DNA from: Lysobacter antibioticus
Lineage (GTDB): Bacteria; Pseudomonadota; Gammaproteobacteria; Xanthomonadales; Xanthomonadaceae
DNA: 64,000 nucleotides
Direction of reading: 5' to 3'
Assembly: GCF_001442535.1 (NCBI RefSeq)
Contig: NZ_CP013141.1
Coordinates: 4,109,930 to 4,173,929, forward strand
Shown here: positions 35,274-43,707 of the stretch, one piece after another
Layout of the letters: every line of letters begins with the position of its first letter
How positions within the stretch are numbered: the stretch's first letter is position 1
Program-made: the position numbers and the translations under genes
The notes under the pieces: generated by a model
Databases searched by the model: none
What the model was told of the DNA's origin: nothing
What the model saw: only the letters and a program-made list of their open reading frames with translations

Positions 35274-36113
35274 ATGGCCCGCACTGCCGCCACCGAGGTT
35301 GTCGCCAAGGCGACCCGCACGCCGTCCGCGAGCAAGCGGGCGGCTTCGGCTGCGACAGCGCCGCCACCGCCGCTCGCCGAACGCCTGGCCGATGCGTTGG
35401 CGCAACTGCGCGCCGCCTCCAGCATCAGCCATCGCGATGGTTTGGCGCGCTATGCGATCCCCACCGAGCGCGCCTTCGGCGTGCCGATGGCGTCGATCCA
35501 GGCCATCGCCAAGCGCCTCGGCCGCGACCGCGAACTCGCCGAGGCCTTGTGGGGCAGCGGCTGGTACGAAGCGCGCCTGCTCGCGTCCTACCTCGACGAC
35601 CCGGCCGAAGTCAGCGCCGCGCAGATGGACCGCTGGGGCCGCCAGTTCGACAACTGGGCGGTGTGCGACACCGTCTGTTTCGCCTTGTTCGATCGCAGCC
35701 CGCATGCCTGGCGCAAGATCGACCAATGGGCCGGGCGTCGCGACGAATTCCTCAAACGCGCGGCGTTCGCGCTGCTGGCCAGCAAGACCGTGCACGACAA
35801 GGCCGCGCCCGATGCCGCCTTCCTGCACGGCCTGGAACTGATCGAAGCCGGTGCCGGCGACGAACGCAACTTCGTCAAGAAAGCCGTCAATTGGGCCTTG
35901 CGCTCGATCGGCAAACGCAATGCCGTGCTGCACGCCGCCGCGCTTGCGGTGGCGAAACGCTTGGCCGCTTCCGAAGACGCCGCGCCGCGCTGGGTCGGCA
36001 AGGACGCGTTGCGCGAACTCAACAGCGCGGCGGTGATCGCCCGCGTCGCGGCCAAGGCCGCCCGTGCGCCGGTACGGAAGGCCGCGACGAAGGCGCCGCG
36101 CGACAACAAGTAG
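35274..36113 (+). CDS. AlkD-like DNA alkylation repair protein (HEAT repeats)
   Basis: 279 aa. An Ala/Thr/Lys-rich disordered start (about 1-35) precedes an all-helical HEAT-like domain: GLARYAIPTERAFGVPMASIQAIAKRLG, ELAEALWGSGWYEARLLASYLDDP, FDNWAVCDTVCFALFDRSPHAW and ERNFVKKAVNWALRSIGKRN. This is the AlkD/DNA-alkylation-repair pattern, with WYEAR and the Trp/Asp residues near the lesion pocket. The C-terminus is basic (KAARAPVRKAATKAP), suggesting DNA contact. The two basic tails are longer than in AlkD. Confidence 0.9.
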   Translation: MARTAATEVVAKATRTPSASKRAASAATAPPPPLAERLADALAQLRAASSISHRDGLARYAIPTERAFGVPMASIQAIAKRLGRDRELAEALWGSGWYEARLLASYLDDPAEVSAAQMDRWGRQFDNWAVCDTVCFALFDRSPHAWRKIDQWAGRRDEFLKRAAFALLASKTVHDKAAPDAAFLHGLELIEAGAGDERNFVKKAVNWALRSIGKRNAVLHAAALAVAKRLAASEDAAPRWVGKDALRELNSAAVIARVAAKAARAPVRKAATKAPRDNK

Positions 36114-36136
36114 ACGCGGCGCCAGGCCGCGACGGC

Positions 36137-36952
36137 TCAACTGCGCCGCCATTTCTCCGCCACGCCCTTGAAGAAGCTGTAGCAGAAGGTGCCGTCGGCG
36201 CGGGTGGTGCGGCGCAGGTCGGCGAGGCCGGCGTCGAACGCGGCCGGCGTGCTCAGCCCGGCCGCGATCGCGGCATCGCGCACGCCTTCGACCATCGCGC
36301 AGAAAGTCTTGTCGGTGAACCCATCGACGAGGGCGGGACGGCCCGCATCGGCATAGACCATGCGCGGCGACACCGCGACCCGGTCGAAGCCGACCGCGAC
36401 CAGCAGCGGATACAGGCTGCGGCCGATCAGGGCGTTGCCGCCGGCACGGCGTTGCAGTTCGACCTGGCAATCGATCGTCGCGCGCGCGGCGGCGCTGTCG
36501 GGGTGGAAACAGATCGTGCCGTGGTCGCCTTCGATCACGGTAATCGTGCCGCCGGGCTTGAGCACGCGGTCTAGCAAGGCCAGGGCCGCGAGCGGGCGCG
36601 CCAGGTGTTCGAGGACGAAGCAGACGAATACGTGATCGAAACTGCCGTCCGCGAACGGCAGCTCGAACAGATCGGCCTGCAGAAACTCGACGTTGTCGAG
36701 GCCAGCCGCGTCGGCGCGTCGGCGCGCTTCGTCGACCGACTCGGCGGAACGGTCGATCGAGGTGAACCGCGTTCTCGGGCTGCGCCGGGCCAGGGTCAGG
36801 GTCTGGGCGCCGACGCCGCAGCCGACTTCGAGCACGCGGCTGCCGGGTGGATAAACGGTATCGGCGTGCAGCAGGTCGGCGAGGGTGCCGGCCTGATCCT
36901 GCAGGCGTGCGTGTTCGCGCGGGTGATAACCGTGGACGTAGTTGGAAGTCAT
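36137..36952 (-). CDS. Class I SAM-dependent methyltransferase
   Basis: 271 aa from the ATG at 36952, starting MTSNYVHGYHPREHARLQDQAG, followed by motif I RVLEVGCGVGAQTLTLA, FTSIDRSAESVDEAR, VEFLQADLFELPFADGSFDHVFVCFVLEHL and the post-II block LKPGGTITVIEGDHG. The opening and size fit the UbiE/COQ5-like methyltransferases of small molecules; the substrate is unknown. It lies immediately downstream of an AraC regulator on the same strand, with a 61-bp gap, so it may be regulated with it. Confidence 0.92.
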   Translation of the reverse strand: MTSNYVHGYHPREHARLQDQAGTLADLLHADTVYPPGSRVLEVGCGVGAQTLTLARRSPRTRFTSIDRSAESVDEARRRADAAGLDNVEFLQADLFELPFADGSFDHVFVCFVLEHLARPLAALALLDRVLKPGGTITVIEGDHGTICFHPDSAAARATIDCQVELQRRAGGNALIGRSLYPLLVAVGFDRVAVSPRMVYADAGRPALVDGFTDKTFCAMVEGVRDAAIAAGLSTPAAFDAGLADLRRTTRADGTFCYSFFKGVAEKWRRS

Positions 36953-37013
36953 GGCGGCGGTATCGAGGATGGAGACGGCAGTCTCGTGCGGCCTCGACCG
37001 CGCGTCTTGAAGC

Positions 37014-37904
37014 TTATTGCGGCGGTGCGGCGCCGTCGTTGCGCGGCCGGCGAGCCGATGCCGCCCGCTGCCAGGCGCCCGGGGTGAAACCGAACTGGCG
37101 CGCGAACGCACGCGTCATATGGCTTTGATCGGCGAAGCCGCTGTCGGCCGCGGCATCGGTCAGGCTGCGGCCGCGCCGGATCAGGTCGCGGGCGCGTTCG
37201 ACCCGTTGTTGGACCAGCCAGGCATGCGGCGGCAGGCCATAGGCGCGCTGGAAGCGGCGCAGGAGTTGGTACTTGGTCAGCCCGAACGGGGCCGCCAGTT
37301 CGTCCAGGCTCGGCGCCTGCTGCGGGTCGTCGGCGAGCCGTTCGCGCACCTGGGCGAGGTCGGCCGACACCGCCAGCGCCGGCGCCTGGGTGCTGTGACG
37401 TTCGAGCAGTTGTGCGCAGACCCGCACCAGGGCTTCTTCGCAGGCCAGGCCGTCGTCGTCGTGGGCCTGGCCCTGGTTCCAGCGGTCGAGACCGGCGAAC
37501 AAGCGCATCAGCAAGCCCTGCAATCGGGCGTCGCGGATGACCGGGCGGACCAGTTCCAGCGAACCCGCCGACGCCAGCGACGGCGCAACGCAGGGCACGC
37601 TCATCGAATGCATCAGCTGGGGGTCGAGGTAGAGCATGCGCCAGCGCCGCGCGCCGCCGAGCGGGCGGCCGTCGTGCACCTCGCCGGGGTTGGTCGTGAT
37701 CAGGTCGCCGGCGCGGGCATCGACTTGGCCGCGTCCGCTCGCCGAGCTCTGCGCGCCGCGTTCGAGCAGGCCGAGGCCGTAGGTCGCATGCCAATGGCGG
37801 CCGAACTCGCGCGCGCTGTCGATCTGGGTGCCGTACAAGCCGGCCCAGGGCGAGGCGGTGACGCGGCAGCGATGGTCGGGGGCGGCGGGCATGGCCCAAA
37901 TCAT
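37014..37904 (-). CDS. AraC-family transcriptional regulator
   Basis: 296 aa from the ATG at 37904 (GGGATG upstream); 37892 is an alternative start. The N-terminal cupin-like ligand domain has GDLITTNPGEVHDGRP. The C-terminal double helix-turn-helix is clear: SLDELAAPFGLTKYQLLRRFQRAYGLPPHAWLVQQRVERARDLIRRG and SLTDAAADSGFADQSHMTRAFARQFGFTPG. Members with this layout often control amino-acid or small-molecule exporters and enzymes. The target is probably the adjacent methyltransferase, but this is inference. Confidence 0.93.
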   Translation of the reverse strand: MIWAMPAAPDHRCRVTASPWAGLYGTQIDSAREFGRHWHATYGLGLLERGAQSSASGRGQVDARAGDLITTNPGEVHDGRPLGGARRWRMLYLDPQLMHSMSVPCVAPSLASAGSLELVRPVIRDARLQGLLMRLFAGLDRWNQGQAHDDDGLACEEALVRVCAQLLERHSTQAPALAVSADLAQVRERLADDPQQAPSLDELAAPFGLTKYQLLRRFQRAYGLPPHAWLVQQRVERARDLIRRGRSLTDAAADSGFADQSHMTRAFARQFGFTPGAWQRAASARRPRNDGAAPPQ

Positions 37905-38012
37905 CGCATCCCATCGCACCGCGCTGCCGGCTCCGCGCCGCGCCGATGCCAGCGGTAAAGCCGCCATTCCATGCCGACGCCGGCTTGGGGGGCAGCGCCG
38001 CCATGACACGGC

Positions 38013-38058
38013 CTAGGGACCGCCCTAGCGTTCGCCGCCGCCCCGCCGGTGCTACGGT
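38013..38058 (+). promoter_or_regulatory. Candidate T3SS-regulon dyad with -10 (site 4)
   Basis: CTAGGGACCGCCCTAG (38013-38028) is a perfect CTAGGG-N4-CCCTAG dyad, the best of the four. A -10-like TACGGT lies 24 bp after it (38053-38058), and the ATG at 38101 is 72 bp past the dyad. This links the 878-aa gene to the T3SS block 30 kb away. Confidence 0.55.
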
Positions 38059-38100
38059 CCCCGCCAAACGACTTTCGCCCGAACCTGAGCGGACCACGCC

Positions 38101-40737
38101 ATGAGCTTCATCAATTTCCTCGATTCCGTTTCGCGCGCCGTGCAGCAGCTCGCGACCCAGCCGGCCGCGCCGGTGCACGTGGTCCAGCGCCACGAGACCT
38201 TGCCCGAAATCGCCGCGCAGCACCGCGGCACGGTGCCGCAGGAGGTCTACGAACAAAGCCTCAAGGACGCCAACCCGCAGGTGTTGAATTGGGAGGCGCT
38301 GTACCCGGACACGCCGTTGCAGTTGCCGCCCGCGCACGACGGCGAGGCCGATCCGGTGCTCCATGCCGCCGCGCCGGCCCAGGCCGACAAACCGGCGCTA
38401 TCGCCGGAAGCGCAGCGCGTCGACGCCGCGCTCAAGGCTGACAGCCAGCAGTCCACGCCGCAGACCCAGGCCGAGTTGAAGGCTGCGATCCAAGCCGAGA
38501 TGAAGGCGCGTTTCCAGGTCGAGTTCGACGCGCGCCCGACCGGCGCGATCTACGACACCAAGGCGATCGCCTCCTACGGCGACAGCATCGCCGCGCGTCA
38601 CGCCGACGATCCGGCGGCGCAGGCGAGCATCAAGGCCACGGTCAAGGACATCAGCATCGACCACGAAGTCGAATTCGCGCTGATGGTCTCCGGCGGTGGC
38701 GACGCCAAGTCGGTGATGTCGATCCTGAAGTCGCAGTGGGCCTCGATGTCGCCGGAAGCGCAGGCGCGCTTGTCGACCAGCCCCGAGCTGGGCCGCTTGC
38801 TCAACGACAAGGTCGAGCCCTACGTAGCGGCGCCGTACGCGAATTTCAGCAGCGACGACCCGCGCGAACAGCGCGTGCCGGCCAACGAGGCGGCCAAGCG
38901 CTTGGCCGAACTGGTCGACGGCCTGCCGCCCGAGCTCGCCAATGCGGTGGTGACGCAGAACCTCGACACGGTGATGCGCATCGTCGAGGTCAAGCCGATG
39001 TACGCCGGCGAGAAGTTCGGCGGCAGCTCCTACGCCGACATGGCGCGCGTGGTCGGCGCGCTCGGCGATACCGAAGCCGGCAAACGCATGCGCGCCGACA
39101 TCGCCAGCATGTACCTGGCCAAGCCCGAGGCGCTGCGCGGGCAGTGGGTGCCGTTCTCGGAAAACATCTCCAACTCGATCCGCGACGGCGCCAGCCCGGC
39201 GCTCGCCCTGGAGATGGCCCAGCAGCTCAAGAGTCAGGGCTTGAACGAACAGGCCGGCGTGTTCCTGCGCGGCATCAGTCACGGCGCCGAGTTGCTGCAG
39301 GGCAAGATCGACGCCGACCTGAAGGAATACCAGTCGATGATGGGCGAGCTCGGTCGCCTGTTGAAGTACTCCGAAGGCCTGCCGCCGGAGGCGATCTCGC
39401 AGGCGGTCGACAAATACCTGGCCGGCAAGGGCAAGACCGATCCGGGCTGGCTGGAGAAATTCCACGGCCTCGAAGACCGCCTGACCGCGAACGCGAACGT
39501 GCTCAAGGACACCCTGGGCGGCTTGAACGCATTGCCCGAGGACCTCAAGGCGACGTATCCGGACCTCGGCAAGGAAATGCAGGCGGTGGCCAACAACGAC
39601 TCGGTGCTGCAGGCCTTCGGTCTGGCTGCCGCGCGCGATCGCGACTTCCTGATCGGCGCCGAAGCCGATGCGGCGACCAAGCTGTTCGACGTGACCAAGG
39701 TCTCGAAGGAGGGCGCCGAATACCTCAAGCGCCTGGCCAACGACGGCATCCAGCAGGCGGCGCTGAAGGTCTTCTCCGACCTCGATTCGTCCGACCCGAC
39801 CAGCATCGCCAACGCCAAGACCCAGCTCGAATCGCTGAGCACGCGTTACGCCAGCCTGCTCGGCAAGGACTCCGAGCAATACCGCGAAGCGATCCGCGCG
39901 CTCGAAGGCCTGACCTCGGTACCGGCCGGCGACACCGCGGCGATGGAGGCCCAGCTCAAGCAGTTCAACCAGGCGTTGAGCGGTATCGACGGCTTCAACG
40001 CCAACCAGCCCGCCGGCGTGACCTTCCGTTCGCTCGGCGTGGCCGCGGCCGGCCTGGCCTTCGCCAAGTCGAGCAGCGACCTGATCAGCGACCCGGGCTG
40101 GGCCAATGCGGTCGGCGCCTTCGCCGATGCGGCGGGCTTGGCCAAGGACGTACGCGATCTGATGCACCGTCCGGGCAGCATCCCGATCGACGCCGATTCG
40201 GCGTTGGTCGACAGCCACGCCCGCGCCGGCGTGCGCTTCGAGAACTGGAACCGAGCGCTGGGCCTGCTGTCGGCGACCGGCGACATCGCCAAGATGGCCG
40301 ACGCCCTGCTGTCCGACCGCCCCTACAAGGAGGCCGAAGCGGCGTTGTACGGATTGGGTGCGACCGGCACGGTGGTCATGACCTTGTCGAGCGGTCCGGT
40401 CGGCGCCATCGTCGGCGCGGTGATGATCGGCGTGTCGGTGTTCGGCCAGTCGGCTCTGGCCGACGGCCGCGACAAGGACGCCAAGATCAAGGGTTCGCAG
40501 GAGTTCCTGCAGAACGCCGGTTTCGACGCCGATGCGGCGCGGATCATGGGCGATCTCGGCGAGGACGAGCACTACCAGTCGATCCCGGTGGTGCCGCTGA
40601 TGATGGAGTACGGCAAGCGCGACGGCCTGGGCACCGGCAAACCGATGACGCCGGAAGAGACCATCAAGGCGATCAACGACATGCCGCCGGATCAGCTGCA
40701 GGTCATGGTCAACCGCTTGCGCATCGCCGCGCGCTGA
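38101..40737 (+). CDS. Large protein with LysM-like N-terminus; candidate T3SS effector or translocator
   Basis: 878 aa, no Sec signal. Residues 1-20 (SFINFLDSVSRAVQQLATQ) are amphipathic and Ser/Gln-rich, as in type III signals. About 25-75 resembles a LysM motif (VHVVQRHETLPEIAAQHRG, LKDANPQVLNWEALYPDTPL). A very long helical region follows, then a hydrophobic stretch at about 755-790 (LYGLGATGTVVMTLSSGPVG, IVGAVMIGVSVFG) and a C-terminal helical domain. Large helical proteins with one hydrophobic hairpin recall HrpF/HrpK-type translocators, but I cannot confirm homology. The dyad promoter shared with T3SS-block genes is the main functional hint. A peptidoglycan-binding secreted toxin is the alternative. 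Confidence 0.7.
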   Translation: MSFINFLDSVSRAVQQLATQPAAPVHVVQRHETLPEIAAQHRGTVPQEVYEQSLKDANPQVLNWEALYPDTPLQLPPAHDGEADPVLHAAAPAQADKPALSPEAQRVDAALKADSQQSTPQTQAELKAAIQAEMKARFQVEFDARPTGAIYDTKAIASYGDSIAARHADDPAAQASIKATVKDISIDHEVEFALMVSGGGDAKSVMSILKSQWASMSPEAQARLSTSPELGRLLNDKVEPYVAAPYANFSSDDPREQRVPANEAAKRLAELVDGLPPELANAVVTQNLDTVMRIVEVKPMYAGEKFGGSSYADMARVVGALGDTEAGKRMRADIASMYLAKPEALRGQWVPFSENISNSIRDGASPALALEMAQQLKSQGLNEQAGVFLRGISHGAELLQGKIDADLKEYQSMMGELGRLLKYSEGLPPEAISQAVDKYLAGKGKTDPGWLEKFHGLEDRLTANANVLKDTLGGLNALPEDLKATYPDLGKEMQAVANNDSVLQAFGLAAARDRDFLIGAEADAATKLFDVTKVSKEGAEYLKRLANDGIQQAALKVFSDLDSSDPTSIANAKTQLESLSTRYASLLGKDSEQYREAIRALEGLTSVPAGDTAAMEAQLKQFNQALSGIDGFNANQPAGVTFRSLGVAAAGLAFAKSSSDLISDPGWANAVGAFADAAGLAKDVRDLMHRPGSIPIDADSALVDSHARAGVRFENWNRALGLLSATGDIAKMADALLSDRPYKEAEAALYGLGATGTVVMTLSSGPVGAIVGAVMIGVSVFGQSALADGRDKDAKIKGSQEFLQNAGFDADAARIMGDLGEDEHYQSIPVVPLMMEYGKRDGLGTGKPMTPEETIKAINDMPPDQLQVMVNRLRIAAR

Positions 40738-40749
40738 CGCCGATGAGCG

Positions 40750-40780
40750 GATCGCGACGGCCGCTGCGGCCGTCGCGATC
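40750..40780. terminator. Strong GC hairpin between convergent genes
   Basis: GATCGCGACGGCC-GCTGC-GGCCGTCGCGATC is a perfect 13-bp stem, 12 bp after the stop at 40737 and 21 bp before the end of the opposing gene at 40802. It lacks a T-run, but its position suggests bidirectional termination. Confidence 0.65.
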
Positions 40781-40801
40781 GGTCGAGCCGTACCGCTGCG
40801 A

Positions 40802-41857
40802 TCAGGGCGTCTGTGCGGGTTCCGCCAGGGCCTCGTCCTGGTAGATCGCCACGTGCGGCACGCCGTCGGCGCCGATCCAGCCGCGGTACATGCCTTCGGT
40901 GTTGAAGGGCAGGGCGAAACGGCCGTCGGCGCCGAGCGCGATCGCGCCGCCGTCGCCGCCGGCCTTCGGGATCGCCTCGTTGATCACCGCCTTGGCGGCC
41001 TCGCCGATGCTCTGCCCGGCGTACTGCACGCGCGCGCAGATGTCGTAGGCGGCGACCGCGCGGATGTAGTACTCGCCCCAGCCGGTGCCGGACACCGCGC
41101 AGCGCGCATTCGCATAGGTGCCGGCGCCGATGATCGGCGAGTCGCCGACGCGGCCATAGCGTTTGTTGGTCATGCCGCCGGTCGAGGTGCCCGCGGCGAG
41201 GTGGCCGTCGGCATCGAGCGCGACCGCGCCCACTGTGCCGAAGTGCTTGGCGGTTTCGACATCGGCGTGGGCCTTGCCCGAGGCCTCTTCCTTGAGCGCC
41301 TTCTGCAACTGCTGCCAGCGCTTCTCGGTGCGGAAATAGGACGGATCGACCAAGGTCACGCCCTGTTCGCGGGCGAAGGCTTCGGCGCCGTCGCCGACCA
41401 TCATCACGTGCTTGGATTTCTCCATGACCGTGCGCGCCAGCAGGATCGGGTTCTTGACCCGGTGCACGCCGGCGATCGCGCCGGCGCGCAGGCTGGCGCC
41501 GTCCATCACGGCCGAGTCGAGTTCGTTTTGGCCGTCGTGATTGAACACCGCGCCGCGCCCGGCGTTGAACATCGGCGCGTCCTCGAGCACGGTGATCGCG
41601 GCGGTGACCGCGTCCAGCGCCGGCTTGCCGGCCTTCAGCTGCGCATGGCCGGCGCGCAAGGCCTGTTCGAGCGCGGCGCGCGCCGCGGCTTCGTCGGCCG
41701 GGGTCATGCCGGCGCGTTCGACGCCGGCGCCGCCGTGGATCACCAGCACCGGTTTGGCCGCTTTGGTTTTGTTCGCCGGTGCCTCGGCGGCGTGGGCGAG
41801 CGTCGCCGAGCCGAGCAGCAGCCAGGCGAAACAATGATGACGCAGGGCAGTTTGCAT
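40802..41857 (-). CDS. iaaA: Isoaspartyl peptidase / L-asparaginase (Ntn hydrolase), exported
   Basis: 351 aa from the ATG at 41857, with a Sec signal (HCFAWLLLGSATLAHAAEA). Family marks: KPVLVIHGGAGV, FNAGRGAVFNHDGQNELDSAVMDG, and the autocleavage site in GTVGAVALDADGHLAAGTSTGGMTNK, where the Thr after HFG becomes the nucleophile. It hydrolyses beta-aspartyl dipeptides or asparagine. It lies 46 bp downstream of cyanophycinase, and together they complete degradation of cyanophycin: polymer to beta-Asp-Arg, then to amino acids. Both carry export signals, so the pathway is periplasmic or extracellular. Confidence 0.94.
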   Translation of the reverse strand: MQTALRHHCFAWLLLGSATLAHAAEAPANKTKAAKPVLVIHGGAGVERAGMTPADEAAARAALEQALRAGHAQLKAGKPALDAVTAAITVLEDAPMFNAGRGAVFNHDGQNELDSAVMDGASLRAGAIAGVHRVKNPILLARTVMEKSKHVMMVGDGAEAFAREQGVTLVDPSYFRTEKRWQQLQKALKEEASGKAHADVETAKHFGTVGAVALDADGHLAAGTSTGGMTNKRYGRVGDSPIIGAGTYANARCAVSGTGWGEYYIRAVAAYDICARVQYAGQSIGEAAKAVINEAIPKAGGDGGAIALGADGRFALPFNTEGMYRGWIGADGVPHVAIYQDEALAEPAQTP

Positions 41858-41903
41858 GTTCGGCTCCGTACGGCGTGCGGCGAGGGGGCGAGGGCGGGCG
41901 CGA

Positions 41904-42971
41904 TCAGGGCGCTGCGGCCGGCGCTGGGTTCGCATCGCGTCGGATCAGGTGCCCCGCCTCGACATCATAAAGCGCGGAGAAGGCCGGGCGCTCGATGCGG
42001 AAATCGGCCAGATGCAACAGGCTGTCGCTGCCGACGCCGCGCACCGGCACCGCCCGCAGGCTCAGCGGCTTGCCCGCGGCATAGACCGTGGCCGCCGCCT
42101 GCGGACCCACCAGCCAGGCGTGGCCGCCGTTACCGCTGAAGACACGGCCGATGCCGTCGCCGTCGATGCACAGCGCGGTGTACTCGTCGACGCCGATGCC
42201 GACCAGATCGCCGCGGCCTTGTTCCTGCGCCAGCCGCGCCAGCATCGCGATCAGGCGGCCGAGCCGGTCGCGCTTGCCGAAATGGCTGTCGGTGAGCACG
42301 CGTTCGAGATAGGGCAGATGCAGGAAGTCGTCGACCAGGGTCAGCTGCGGCCCACTCGGGTCGTTCAAGGCGTCCTTCGAGCTCAGGCTGCCGCCGTCCA
42401 TGGCGCCGTAGGCGTGCGCACCGAGGATCGCCAGCCCCGCGCTGGTGCCGCCGATCGGTTTGCCGGCGCGCACGTGCGCATCCAGCGCGCGATTGAGCGG
42501 CGTGCCTTGCCAATAACGCACGTAGTTGGACTGATCGCCGCCGGCGAGGAAGATGCCGTCGGCCTGGCGCACGATGTCGAGCACCTGCGGGTCGCTGGCG
42601 GCGCGGCGATCCTCGAACACCAGGGTCTGCGCCGCGGTAATGCCGCCGATGTCGTTGAAGAACTCGTCCTGCGCCTCGGTACTGCCGGAGGCGCGCAGGA
42701 TCACGATGCGGCCGTGGCCGGCGCGTTCGATCATCCAGCGGAACGCCGGGTAGGGCCAATCGCCGCCGCCGACCAGCATCGCCCCGGCGCGGGTCGGCGC
42801 CGGCCGCGGCGCGGCGAGGTCGCCGATCGCGTAGTAGCGATAGCCGTCGCGGCGCGAGTCGCTGGTGTCCGCGGCGAAGGCGCTGGTGCAGCAAAAAACG
42901 GCCAGGACAGCGCCGAGCACGCCTCGGCACAGCGTTCGACCCGACATGGACCAGCGGGACCACAGGCGCAT
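41904..42971 (-). CDS. Cyanophycinase (peptidase S51), exported
   Basis: 355 aa. The ATG at 42971 has GGAG 8 bp upstream and gives a Sec signal (GRTLCRGVLGAVLAVFCCTSAFAAD); the inner ATG at 42947 has no such site. S51 marks: AMLVGGGDWPYPAF, FLAGGDQSNYVRYW and the nucleophile elbow GGTSAGLAILG with Ser. It cleaves cyanophycin or similar multi-L-arginyl-poly-Asp into beta-Asp-Arg dipeptides. It is the first gene of a two-gene minus-strand operon and is divergent from the FecI-like sigma gene. Confidence 0.93.
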   Translation of the reverse strand: MRLWSRWSMSGRTLCRGVLGAVLAVFCCTSAFAADTSDSRRDGYRYYAIGDLAAPRPAPTRAGAMLVGGGDWPYPAFRWMIERAGHGRIVILRASGSTEAQDEFFNDIGGITAAQTLVFEDRRAASDPQVLDIVRQADGIFLAGGDQSNYVRYWQGTPLNRALDAHVRAGKPIGGTSAGLAILGAHAYGAMDGGSLSSKDALNDPSGPQLTLVDDFLHLPYLERVLTDSHFGKRDRLGRLIAMLARLAQEQGRGDLVGIGVDEYTALCIDGDGIGRVFSGNGGHAWLVGPQAAATVYAAGKPLSLRAVPVRGVGSDSLLHLADFRIERPAFSALYDVEAGHLIRRDANPAPAAAP

Positions 42972-43122
42972 CGTTCCACTCCGGCTGGGAATGAAGGGCC
43001 AAGACGAACCAGCGCCCGCTTTCCCCCATGTCCGTTGGCAAATCCGCGCCGGCGCGCGCAATCCGCCGATCGGCTGCCGCGGCCGCTACGGAATGGACGA
43101 CGGAATCGGCTAAGGTCGGCGC

Positions 43123-43707
43123 ATGAACGCCGCCCTCGACGCCTGGTTCGCCCGCGAGATCCTCGTGCACGAAGAGGCGCTGGTGCATGTGCTGCGGCGT
43201 TATTGGCCGCATCGCGACGACCTTCACGATCTGCGCCAGGAGGTCTACGTCCGCGTCTACGAAGCCGCCGGCAAGGCCTTGCCGACCCAGCCCAAGTCGT
43301 TCCTGTTCGCGACCGCGCGCCACCTGATGACCGACCGCCTGCGCCGCGGCAAGGTGGTGTCGATCGAGCCGGTGGGTGATTTCGAGGCTTTGAACGTCTT
43401 GATAGACGAGGTCTGTCCGGAGCGCCGGCTCGGCGCACGGCAGATCCTCAAACGTCTCGCCGAAGCCTTCGACCGTCTGCCCGATCGTTGCCGCGAGGTG
43501 GTGTGGCTGCGCCGAGTCGACGAGTTGTCGCAGAAGGAAGTGGCCGAACGCCTGGGCATCAGCGAGAAGACCGTGGAGAAACAAATGGCCAAGGGGGTGC
43601 GCCTGATCGCCGAGTATTTCTACGGCGGCGAACCCTCGCGCACGGACTTGCCGCGCAAGCCGCAGGCCGACAAGGAAACGGAACATGGCAAGCAGCAGAC
43701 AGATTGA
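43123..43707 (+). CDS. FecI-like ECF sigma factor
   Basis: 194 aa. Sigma-2: EALVHVLRRYWPHRDDLHDLRQEVYVRVYEAAGK and SFLFATARHLMTDRLRRGKVV. Sigma-4: AFDRLPDRCREVVWLRRVDELSQKEVAERLGISEKTVEKQMAKGVRLIAEYF. These are typical of iron-starvation/FecI factors. The 3' end overlaps the FecR-like gene by 23 bp. It is expected to be released by the FecR-like protein when the TonB receptor binds its ligand, and then to transcribe the receptor gene. The divergent cyanophycinase operon may also be a target. Confidence 0.94.
   Translation: MNAALDAWFAREILVHEEALVHVLRRYWPHRDDLHDLRQEVYVRVYEAAGKALPTQPKSFLFATARHLMTDRLRRGKVVSIEPVGDFEALNVLIDEVCPERRLGARQILKRLAEAFDRLPDRCREVVWLRRVDELSQKEVAERLGISEKTVEKQMAKGVRLIAEYFYGGEPSRTDLPRKPQADKETEHGKQQTD

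Noticed and set aside
42945..42947. Shorter cyanophycinase start at the inner ATG
   Set aside because: No ribosome binding site; the ATG at 42971 has GGAG and still gives a plausible signal peptide.
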